From Planococcus citri (taxonomy: Eukaryota; Arthropoda; Insecta; Hemiptera; Pseudococcidae), in assembly GCF_950023065.1 (NCBI RefSeq), contig NC_088681.1, positions 33,452,836 to 33,516,835 on the forward strand: DNA of 64,000 bases, in the 5' to 3' direction. Shown here in pieces: positions 48,899 to 57,941 of the stretch (within the stretch, counting starts at the first letter, position 1; each line of letters begins with the position of its first letter). Under the pieces are notes generated by a model that was not told where the DNA came from, did no database searches, and saw only the letters and a list, made by a program, of their open reading frames with translations. The position numbers and the translations under genes were made by a program.

Positions 48899-49815
48899 GG
48901 GTCATTCCACGTCAATTCGACTAAGAAATGGTTAGGTGGGGGGGGGGGGGTCGTCGATTTTTTTGAAATTTTTCTTGTGGAAAGACCTTCCGACGGAATG
49001 ACCAAGGTTGAAAAACCCCTTTCATTCGATGAAATGAACTCATCACAAAAAAATCAAAATTCTGAGTCAATTGAAAAAATAATGAACGAATTTTAATTTT
49101 TTGCCATGAGTGTAATTTTCATAAACTTTTTCATGAAACACGTCAGAGAGAGAGGTCAAAATAAGACAACTGAATAAATTTTAATTTTTTTGATGTTTGG
49201 AATTGAAAATTGAATTTTTTCGAATTTTGATTTTTGTGATGAGTTCATTTCATCGAGTGAAAGGGAGTTTTCAACTTTTTCAACGAATACGTAAAAATAG
49301 GGGTCAAATGGGTCAACTTCGCCAATCAAAACTTTTTTTCATGTTTTAAATCAAAAAATCGCATTATTTTCGCAAACTTTCAATTTTTTAAAATCGATTT
49401 TACGAAATAACGCCATCCCAATTTTTTAATATGTTGGTGAGCATGAAAAGTTGTCCATAATATATTTTTTTCAGAATTTTTGAGAGTCGGAACGATATGA
49501 AAACTACGTTTTGAATCTTTTCGAGCCAATTTTTTGTACGAAAAAAGTGGCAACACTGATTTTTATGATATCACCAAAAAGCTTTTCAAATCCCTTAATT
49601 ATTGGAAAAAGTTCCATTTTGGTAGGTATCGCGATTATCGAGTAATCTACTGCTGAAACGAATGATATTTCAAGTTCACTGAAAACTTTGACACCCCCTA
49701 GCAGCCTTTGAAAAAGGGCTAGAGGGTTACAATTTGCGCCATTGGTCATACCTTCGGAAGGTCTTTCCACAGGAAAAACTTCAAAAAAATTGGTCGAATT
49801 CACGTGGAATGAACC
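48899..49815. mobile_element. 917-bp element with long terminal inverted repeats, possible 4-bp target duplication
   Basis: The left end reads GGGTCATTCCACGTCAATTCGAC. Read inward on the minus strand, the right end reads GGTTCATTCCACGTGAATTC. Both continue to TTTTTTTGAANTTTTTC, TGTGGAAAGACCTTCCGA and NATGACCAA. The left repeat is longer because of an insertion that includes a 13-base G run (48938-48950). ATGA flanks both ends (48895-48898 and 49816-49819), a candidate 4-bp target duplication. A second inverted pair lies inside: TTTCATTCGATGAAATGAAC at about 49021 and its partner at about 49240-49265. A 106-codon minus-strand frame overlaps the right end but has no transposase character, so the element is non-autonomous. 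Superfamily not assigned. Confidence 0.8.
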
Positions 49816-49819
49816 ATGA

Positions 49820-51000
49820 TCCAATTGTTCAAAAAATTGAAGATTGCGTTATTTTTTTGAAGGGGAAAATGTAAAAACTTTAATGAATTTATGAATTCAA
49901 AGATTTAATGATTATTTTTTGACTTATTGAGTGTTGAATTTTTGGAAGTCAGCAATAAGATTGGGTATTGTTGATTTATTAGAGTACCTACCTATTTTGT
50001 GCAAGATTTACAATGACAGATAATAAGATAAATTTCCTGCCATTGATTTATGATTTCATGACACGAATTTTTGTTGAATTGATTGAGAAATCAAAAATAA
50101 ATAGTTAAATACACACGTGATTAATGACTTCTTACGAAAATGTCAGGTGTTAAATTTAGAGAAACAGCAATGAGGTATTATTAGATTGCTGCTAATTTTC
50201 GATTTTTTTTTAAAAACCTTATCTTGAAAATTAGGTAAGTAGAGGAGAATGAGGTGACGGTGAGTACCTAAGTAGCCTGACGAGTAAAATTATTCTATTT
50301 ATTTTCACTCCAACTGTCAGATTTTGGGAGACGGTTTGTAAAATGAGGTTTAATGACTTTTTTTCTTCCATAAATTCAGGTAGAAACCTATCAACATAAT
50401 TATTATGTACAAATTATGTACATACCAGAGAAATTGCTATTGATTTACAAGTTTATGAATTTTTGTTAGGATTTTTAAGAAAATTCTGGAAAGTACTCGT
50501 ATCGTACATACATATTACTAGGTATAGCTGATTGTGATTCAGTTGATAAGGTTACAAGACTTATTTGTTGCATATTTATTCAGGTAATTGGTATAAATTC
50601 AATGACTCATGTAAAGTAAAATTCAGAATTATTCGCACGTGTTTTTTTTCAAGTACTACTTAAGTACTTACTTAACAAAGTTGATGCAAAATTGCTCATT
50701 TGGCGTTTGTTTAATTAGCTTAAGAAATAATTCTCTTTTTTTTGGAGGAAGGATTGTAAAGTTTAGGTCCCATTTACTTGCTTTTCTAAGAAAAAAATGT
50801 GGATTTTATACGAAGAAAATAATTAATTTTATTCCATAGTTAGATAGGTAGGTAAAAGTACACAAAATTATCATAAATTTCAATTCGGTTCCCAATATTT
50901 TTCGACTTTCCGAAATTTAAAATTTTCGAAACTGTCGTACAATTCAAACTAAGCACTCATTGTTTCAACTCGAAAGAAAAAAAATACAACGCGATAACTC
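49820..51000. other. AT-rich non-coding stretch, nothing recognised
   Basis: Repeated short words such as TTTATGAATT and AGGTAAGTAG; no gene or element boundary. Confidence 0.5.
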
Positions 51001-51510
51001 GAAAGTTTAATAAAAAATGACAAATTCAACTCATCGTAAGTACGTCATAGAGAGCGATTTGCGAGTCAATATGGCTGTATGTAAGTAGTGTACCTATGCG
51101 ATGTACACATAACCTAACGACCTGGTGAAAAATTACATAATATCGTTGGTCGACATGAATCGTTTACACAGAATGGTTCAAGTCGGCCACTCGAACTCGA
51201 CAACATTACGCGTTAACGTGCGATTCTTTTCGTCTTATGGTGAAAACTTACTAAACATGTGGTCGGATACTTAATGAGCAGCCGAAATTCAAAGCTACAA
51301 TCGCGATTGAATTGACTAGGTCAGTTCAAGTTCGCCTGTTTAGATTGAAACAATACGCACGCGCTTTTAAATTATACTCGTGCGAGATTATGCACTGTAT
51401 ACAGTGTACATATGATCTCATTTTCTTCTTTTCCTTATATCTCTCTCTCTCGCGTGTTTCCTGTTTATCTATTTGGGGTTTTGTTTACCCAAACCGTGAT
51501 AATAATATTT
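51000..51510. other. slightly GC-richer island
   Basis: Unique sequence with moderate CpG (GGTTCAAGTCGGCCACTCGA at about 51175, TTACGCGTTAACGTGCG at about 51206). The plus-strand 66-codon frame ending near 51512 is not convincing. Confidence 0.3.
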
Positions 51511-52261
51511 GAATTAATTTTTTTTTTATCCGGTTGCTTGGTGGGTTTCTTTCTTTCTTTTTTATAATCGTTGCAAGTTGACGTGTTTTATAATACCACG
51601 AATGGAAAATACTTACCTAATATGTTTCAATTTTATGTAATGTTTTAGTTCATCGTGGATCTATTTTTTGCAAAGAGAGAAGGGAGGTGGGTAGTTGCTT
51701 TTTAAAAATGAATTTCAATGTATGTAGGTCTAGAGGATTTTTTATGATTGTCTAAATAGAATGTTTCTCAATTTTTTTTTTTTTAGTTCTTCATTTTATT
51801 AATTTAAAAAAAACAAATAGGTACCTAGCAGGCTAGCAAGTTTCTTAGGAAAATTACTTAAAATAAAAATGTATTCTACGATTATTTACTTTACGTTGCA
51901 GTTTTATAACATGTATTTGTTTTTCTTTTTCAACCGTGTTTCTTTATATTCAAGAAAGAAACAGTTATTATTTTTTTCGGTCTTCTTTAACTAATTATCG
52001 AAAAGCTTTTAAAATATTGCAAAACTTTCTCGACGTTGTGTTATCGCGTCGATGGAAACTTACTCGTGACTTTCTTCGGTAAAATAGAAATAAGTTGAAA
52101 AAGTACAAAGCACGAATGTTAGGTACCTCAGTTTTTTGCGCATTTCATTGAATTTTTGTGCCTGTTCGAACTTTGAGTTAGTACTTACATTTGATATGGG
52201 GATTCAGGGCTGCCAATCCATGTAATTGAACAAAAAAAATATCTGTTCGTAAGATGATTTT
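51511..52261. other. AT-rich non-coding stretch, nothing recognised
   Basis: No coding frame, repeat pair or RNA gene seen. Confidence 0.5.
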
Positions 52262-52269
52262 CAAACTCC
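52262..52269. repeat. target-site duplication, left
   Basis: CAAACTCC, identical to 52824-52831, flanking the hAT-type MITE. Confidence 0.9.
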
Positions 52270-52823
52270 CAGGGTTGTGCCGAATCACGGAAAATATGAA
52301 TCGAATCCCGAATCACGAATCATGGGCCACGATTCGAGCGAATCTCGAATCACGAATCTCTTTCAGAAAAGTGATTCGAATCATGATTCGAATACTTTCC
52401 TTTCAAAATGATTCGTGATTCGTAAATCTCGAATCATTTTTCGAATCATCAATTCATCATTCTTTATTGCATTTTTCTCAAAAATTCAGCTTGTTTTCTT
52501 CTTTTCTGAAGGAAATTTCAAGTTTAAAAACAAAATTTCACAAATATTTGTGTGAAATTTAAGAAATTCTGTTTTCAAACTTGAAATTTCCTCCAAAAAA
52601 GAAGAAAAACAAGCAGTTTTTCAATTAAATTTTGAGCAGGGTTTTGCCGAATCACAGAAAATATGAATCGAATCACAAATCACGAATCATGGGCCAAGAT
52701 TCGAGCGAATCTCGAATCACGAATCGTTTTCCAGAAAATGATTCGAATCATGAGTCGAATCCAGAAAATGATGATTCGAATCGTGATTCGAATCACGAAT
52801 GATTCGAATCACGCACAACCCTG
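52270..52823. mobile_element. hAT-type MITE, 554 bp, with 8-bp target duplication
   Basis: The element begins CAGGGTTGTGC (52270-52280) and ends GCACAACCCTG (52813-52823), a perfect 11-bp terminal inverted repeat. CAAACTCC lies immediately outside both ends (52262-52269 and 52824-52831), a perfect 8-bp target-site duplication. CAGGG-type ends plus 8-bp duplications are the hallmark of the hAT superfamily. The interior is made of GATTCG/CGAATC words and holds a large inverted repeat (left arm 52489-52550, right arm 52551-52614, outermost GCTTGTTTTC/GAAAAACAAGC). A second copy of the left end, CAGGGTTTTGCCGAATCAC, starts at 52638, so the element contains an internal duplication. No transposase is encoded; mobilisation would need a hAT transposase elsewhere. 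Confidence 0.92.
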
Positions 52824-52831
52824 CAAACTCC
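52824..52831. repeat. target-site duplication, right
   Basis: CAAACTCC, identical to 52262-52269. Confidence 0.9.
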
Positions 52832-54990
52832 ATAGGTCGATTTAGGTAGCTAATTTTTGCATCATGAAAGATTATTGCGAGAATGAGATTAATCACTGTT
52901 ATTATGGAATTGAGGTGTAATAATGACGATAAAAAATCAGGGAGTGGTTTTTTTGGTGATGTGTAAGTACCTAGATGAATTTGAATTTGATCAAAATTTA
53001 CGTCACATTCCCAGATCTATAAATTCAGTCAATTACACAGGAAATGATTTTAAATTATGAAATCATTATTTGGAAATGAAAATACGAGGAATTTCACGAA
53101 TCATATCATAATCTTTAACTATCGTACTCGATCAAATGATTACAAGAATACATTGTATGGAACATAAACGTGCATATTGTGTGAATTTTATAACGTTGAA
53201 TTTTGAAAACGAAACTTTCTATACGTACTAAAAATTAAGCTACCCAGATATATTTTTCCTTCGGGAGATTAGGTTTATTGGATGGACACTTTTGACGAGT
53301 AAGTGGATAAGTACATAGATATATATTATTTCCTTTGTAAACTATTCAAATTCAATTTTTTTTGAGCGTCAAATTTATTTTGAAATTTGAATTATAATCT
53401 TCTATCTACATAAAAAATCATAGAAATAATTTCTGTTCACAAAATTAGTATTTTTTTCTCATGCAAAATTGAATTTCGTCCCAAACTGGTACCTACATAC
53501 TTATGATGAATCTTTTTGAGTAAAAATTGAAGTTGATAAATGAAAAATTGAGGTGCAAATAACTCAACATTTTTCACCACAGAAAATCTTTTTTTTGGGG
53601 GAAAGTAAAGGAAAAAAGTAGAGGTTCTATATAAAAATGAAAAAATAAAAAAAAATAATGAAATAAACAATAAAAAGACATAATAAAATGGAGCATAAAA
53701 TTTCTCATCAGTACAAAGTGACAATTTTTTTCCATACGGGGAGCGTTTTTGAGATTTTTGAGCTGACAGTGAGCTTTGATAGCTCAACATCGTGGAACGT
53801 GCTTTTTGATGAAAATGCTTACATTTTTTCAGCTCTTCATTACAAAAATCGATTGTTAATACAAAATTATTGAGCACACAATTTATTTTTCACAGCTTTC
53901 TAAACTGGAAAAAAATATGGTAAATTTTTAAAGAATTTTCAATTTTGCTTCTCATTAAAAAAAAAATGATTTTTTACAATTTATGATTTTTATTACAGAA
54001 TTTTTGAAAAAAAAAATGAAAGTGAGAATCGAATGAGAACAGTACTTACTTCGAATTTTCAAAGATTTGAAAAAATGCTTAAAATGAGTAGAAATCAAGA
54101 AAACCCCATTTTAATAACAATAATTTGAAAGATTTTTCGATCCTCTTTCAAAAATGTGATAATGAAAGTGTTCAAAAAATGTGAATTTTTGGTTGGAAAC
54201 ATTGGATTTATTGTGCACCTATTAAGATCTGAAAATGTGTATTTATCTGCTCTTCGAAACATGACTTCATTCATTCTAAAAATTCACATTATTTTTTTGC
54301 TAGGAACAATTCTATTGTGTTTTCTTACTCATATTCTTTTTTTTTTTTTTTTTTTTGGTTTTTTGGTACTAAATTGTGTTTCCCAACCATTTCAACGAAG
54401 TGTAACTATACCTTTTCCCCTTGCCCCAAGCCGAAACATGACTCAGTACTTCATCATTCCCACCTCCTTTCCCCTTTCAAACTTTCATCTGTATTCCGAT
54501 CTTTGAATGCAAAAATGAGGGTGGTAATGGAAGGCGGAGGGTAAAAAAAGAAAAATTATAGATAATTAAGCCAAAAAAAAATCACATGGGCATAAGATGA
54601 ACTGTCTTGAAGTTCCCTAGAAGATAAAGATGGATGGCTTCAACAGCTGTTTTTTTTTGTTTTTTTTTTTTAATCAAAGATACTTGATTTTATTCCTCAC
54701 ACTACCCCTATTGCATGTAGAAATAAAGTACCAATCACCAATAATTGCCTGAAGCCTATATACCACAAAACGCAAGAATAAAAATCCTCGCTGCATAAAC
54801 TGTATTTTTGATACTTACCTACATAGGGAACAAAAAAACGAAAGAGGAAAAATCACAGCTTATTCGAAATTGGCGCATAATTCGTCGAATTTGAATATTT
54901 TACCATTAATATTTTTCTTTTTTTTTCGTATTTCGCCCAGGTTGTTCGTGTTACGGCATCGACAACGGCGCTATAGCTGCTGTACTTAAA
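52832..54990. other. AT-rich non-coding stretch, nothing recognised
   Basis: Contains A-rich and T-rich runs (for example near 53640, 54000 and 54338-54356). The 146- and 116-codon frames here are Phe/Lys-rich, contain homopolymer-encoded runs and have no recognisable domain; I treat them as chance. Confidence 0.5.
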
Positions 54991-55850
54991 AAACTAAATA
55001 AAAAATTAGCCGGGTTTACTGGTACGATGACAAAAGCAGCGTCGGTTGTGCTCCGTATTTTTTACTTAATACCACCTATTTAACATTTAACGTTATGTTC
55101 ATCGATTGAGGCTTAAAAAAGGTTGTTATCGAAACATCGTCGTCGTCGTCGTCGATGATGATTTTATACGTAGTAATTTTATTTTTTATTTTAGGTGAAA
55201 CATTACTTATGTACAATACGCAGACATACAGTACGTTATACGATGATTCAGAAATGTTTATTGTGCAATAGATGAGATAAGGACGTTGTATATTTCTTTA
55301 TTTGGTAAATCAACGTGGTACGTCTTTTCGGTAAACTCGCACTCGAGAAGGGTAATTACAGACGAGTTAGATTACCGTGCATGAAACGTTTCGGTTGTTT
55401 ACTCTTTTACGAGATGTTGAGCTGTTTAACTGGCGATGGCGATGGCGAAGCCGCGAAAGTGTGCAGTGCATAGTATACTTCACTGCACCACGGTGCAACG
55501 GGTGCAGAGCGCAGTGCACCAATTAAGGCGACCTGTTGTTGACGACCATGTTCTGAAAATGTGACATGCGAGTAACTTTGTTGGGTTGGCTGGCGAAAAC
55601 TAAACGACCAAATTAGATAGATTCGACATTAATGGCGACACGTCGAGTCGCCTTCTACACGAGTTTCAATTATTTACTGCCGATGGATTCCTAGACTGTA
55701 CTTGTGTGTATTATCTATCGTAGGTAGCGTTTAAGTTTGCAGGTGCCAGTACCGCTGACCTGATGATAAACACCGTCGCGTCGTCAAACTTTCAAATTTC
55801 AACTGTGTTTCTGTTATGATCAAATCATCGTCGTACAGGCTGGTTTGGTT
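54990..55850. promoter_or_regulatory. GC-richer island with a dense GTGCA cluster
   Basis: CpG-rich unique sequence: GGCATCGACAACGGCGC just upstream at about 54955, (CGT)n at about 55139-55155, GCGATGGCGATGGCGAAGCC at about 55434. At 55461-55520 the word GTGCA or its complement TGCAC occurs seven times in 60 bases, including GTGCAGTGCA and GCAGTGCACC. Clustering of one short palindrome-like word suggests a binding-site array. There is no coding frame. The island ends about 90 bp before a motif-family cluster. Confidence 0.35.
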
Positions 55851-55938
55851 TGTAATGTGTTGTTTCATAATATTTCACCTATAATTGGCAGATCTGGCTG
55901 AAAGAAGTGGAAATGATCTGTTCTTGAAAGTTGAAATT

Positions 55939-55970
55939 TGACATGGTAGCAGAGCTGTGGTTTTTTTTCT
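55939..55970 (+). repeat. 18-bp motif family, copy 7
   Basis: Core ATGGTAGCAGAGCTGTGG at 55943-55960, followed by TTTTTTTTCTC. It points towards the four minus-strand copies that follow. Confidence 0.9.
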
Positions 55971-56199
55971 CAAAATAACCTACCTACATATTAACTGTAG
56001 AATGTGATAGTTAATTATTGAAAAGAAAAATTGTAGACCTGTTCAATATCCCTGATGTTCAAGGGGCTGCTGAAGTTGAAATTTTAATCTCCCCTACAAA
56101 GTCCAAGTCAAGTACCTCATGCAGGTAATTCAAGATTCTGTTCTTGAAGCCAGAGCTGAAAGAACCATAAAATATTGAAAAGATATCGCGTTAATAAAT

Positions 56200-56235
56200 T
56201 TGTTGAAAAAACCAGTGCTCTGCTACCATGTTGTA
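56200..56235 (-). repeat. 18-bp motif family, copy 8
   Basis: Minus-strand core ATGGTAGCAGAGCACTGG at 56212-56229, one mismatch, with the CAAC upstream and TTTTTTCAACAA downstream flanks of the family. Confidence 0.9.
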
Positions 56236-56342
56236 TTCCGTGATTTTTATAAGCAGATATAACAAAAGCGTGTGTGAAGCGTTCTTTCAGCAGGTGAAAT
56301 GGTATCAAAATATCCCAAATGACTCCACATAATTTGTGCGAG

Positions 56343-56378
56343 ATGTGAAAAAACCATTTCTCTGCTACCATGTTGCGT
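56343..56378 (-). repeat. 18-bp motif family, copy 9
   Basis: Minus-strand core ATGGTAGCAGAGAAATGG at 56354-56371, 142 bp from copy 8, with GCAAC upstream and TTTTTTCACAT downstream. Confidence 0.85.
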
Positions 56379-56483
56379 TTTTTTCTTCACCCATCTTGGC
56401 AAGTGAAATATTGTGACATTGTGAAAATACGCTGAGAATGATACTGAAAATATCCTAAACAGGTTCGCAAATATGTTCAGGAT

Positions 56484-56520
56484 ATGAAGAAACCCCATTA
56501 CTCTGCTACCATGTTGCATT
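56484..56520 (-). repeat. 18-bp motif family, copy 10
   Basis: Minus-strand core ATGGTAGCAGAGTAATGG at 56495-56512, 141 bp from copy 9, with AATGCAAC upstream exactly as in copy 1 and TTTCTTCATATCCTGAAC downstream. Confidence 0.85.
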
Positions 56521-56655
56521 TTTTCTTTCCAAGTTCACTTCCTCGGGCCAGTCAAAAATAATGGGTGTATGCAGTAGTCTTATTTGCTTCTTTCAGCCAG
56601 TTCTATCAACAGGTGAATTAATATCTGGAATGGTTTCTCGAATAAGTTCAGGAAA

Positions 56656-56690
56656 CGAAGAAAAAACCACTGCTCTGCTACCATTCGTGG
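56656..56690 (-). repeat. 18-bp motif family, copy 11
   Basis: Perfect minus-strand core at 56667-56684, 172 bp from copy 10, followed by TTTTTTCTTCGTTTCCTGAAC. Farther into the unit, copies 9 to 11 also share a CACCTG(C/T)TGA word, so the repeat unit is longer than the core. Confidence 0.9.
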
Positions 56691-56779
56691 TGCATTTCGA
56701 GTCATCTGATTTTTTTTGCACGAATAAATGGACCAATAGACACCTTGTGCAGCACTGAGCTTTTTACGACGAAATGATG

Positions 56780-57450
56780 CGAGGATCACCTTGTATACAT
56801 ACAACCGAAAATTCCCACCTAAAGAACGTGGGTAACCTGTTCGATTTAGAAAAATGATTAATTTGCGAAGGCGGATCCGAATTGCCATTGAACTTATACA
56901 AATCTTCGTTAAACGCCTCAAGCAAAACTATTTTTTCGCGCACACCTATACGTATAGCCGAACGTTGTGCGATATTTCCGTCGATATGACCAATTGAAAA
57001 TTATCCCAACGTGTGTATATTTTGCATCTTATGCATTGCACAGATTGATGGCTGTGGTCGTATACGTTACCAATTTATGACCATTTATATCTCGCTTCGA
57101 TGAAGAATCGTTACACTTTTCTATGCACTTAATCGAGCTATCACTTAGCCTTATCGTAATACTTATTTGTGGCACAAACACGCTTTATACTTTTTTTCAA
57201 CGCCTAAAAACACTCCTCGTATAACGAAATACACGCGATATTCTTCGTTGCAAAAGTGGCTTCTTAAATGTACTTTTAATGTTTAAATTATCGCGTTAAA
57301 AAAAATTCGCTATTAATTTATTACGACAGCTAGTTCGTTATAAATCTTTTCTCGAGCCAAGTTCGAGCTAATCTGTTGTACCTACAAACACAAAGTTGCG
57401 CACCGAAATTAATTAAAGATGATTTCTGCTTTATTAATTCTAAGGTACAG
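56780..57450. other. GC-richer unique island
   Basis: Unique CpG-bearing sequence (for example GGCGGATCCG at about 56869, CACCTATACGTATAGCCGAACG at about 56942). A 113-codon minus-strand frame overlaps its left edge and the motif array, but contains motif-derived codons and is not a credible gene. Confidence 0.3.
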
Positions 57451-57729
57451 AGGTACCTATGGAGTTAATCGCACGTGTAGTTGGACACCTACCCTGTATG
57501 AGTAATTTAATCAGCCCACCGGTACACTGGTACCATTGAAATATGCCCAATTTGACTTGAACGCATAATTAAACCATTACTTTTGTTACCGTAGAATGCA
57601 ACCATTTAATAAAGTGCAGTTATAAGTGTATGAAAATTTATCGTATTACCTTGTTGGAGGTGTGTCGAAAGGTTGATAAGAATATGAAAACTGTTAAGTT
57701 TTTATAAATGTGAGGTACTGTACTACCTA

Positions 57730-57939
57730 CAGGGTGGACAGAAATATCGGGTACCCCTAAAAAAGTTTTCTGCTAAATACTTCGGTTGGTCACAGTGAAT
57801 GATAATAATGGTAGCACATGATTGGTTGTTAGACTAAAGAGATAACATTTCACCAATCATATGCATCTATTTCACGTTGCCAACCTATATTTTTAATGAA
57901 AAACTTTCTTAGGGGTACCCGATATTTCTGTCCACCCTG
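57730..57939. mobile_element. mariner-type MITE, 210 bp, TA target duplication
   Basis: The element begins CAGGGTGGACAGAAATATCG and ends with its exact reverse complement. The inverted repeat extends about 40 bp (through GGGTACCCCTAA and AAAGTTTT) with a single mismatch and a small offset at its inner edge. TA flanks both ends (57728-57729 and 57940-57941), the duplication used by the Tc1/mariner superfamily. A second inverted pair, ATGATTGGT (57818-57826) and ACCAATCAT (57852-57860), lies inside, so the whole element can fold into one hairpin. No coding capacity. The low divergence of the ends suggests a fairly young insertion. Confidence 0.92.
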
Positions 57940-57941
57940 TA

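Noticed and set aside
49504..49824. 106-codon frame as a transposase fragment
   Set aside because: The frame is built largely from the terminal inverted repeat of the 917-bp element and shows no catalytic or DNA-binding motif that I recognise.
53437..53877. 146-codon minus-strand frame as a gene
   Set aside because: Phe/Lys/Ser-rich with long homopolymer-encoded runs (FFFIFSF) from T-rich DNA. No domain and no codon pattern.
56117..56921. Minus-strand frames over the motif array that begin MVAEQWFF or MQHGSR, suggesting a repeated coding exon
   Set aside because: The peptide MVAEQWFF is only the translation of the 18-bp core plus T run. Substitutions among copies do not favour third codon positions, one copy has an in-frame TAA (copy 10), and other copies lie in different frames or have no frame around them.
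57803..57826. A twelfth motif copy in the mariner MITE (ATGGTAGCACATGATTGG)
   Set aside because: Shares ATGGTAGCA and TGG only, lacks the AGAGCAG centre and family flanks. Probably coincidence.
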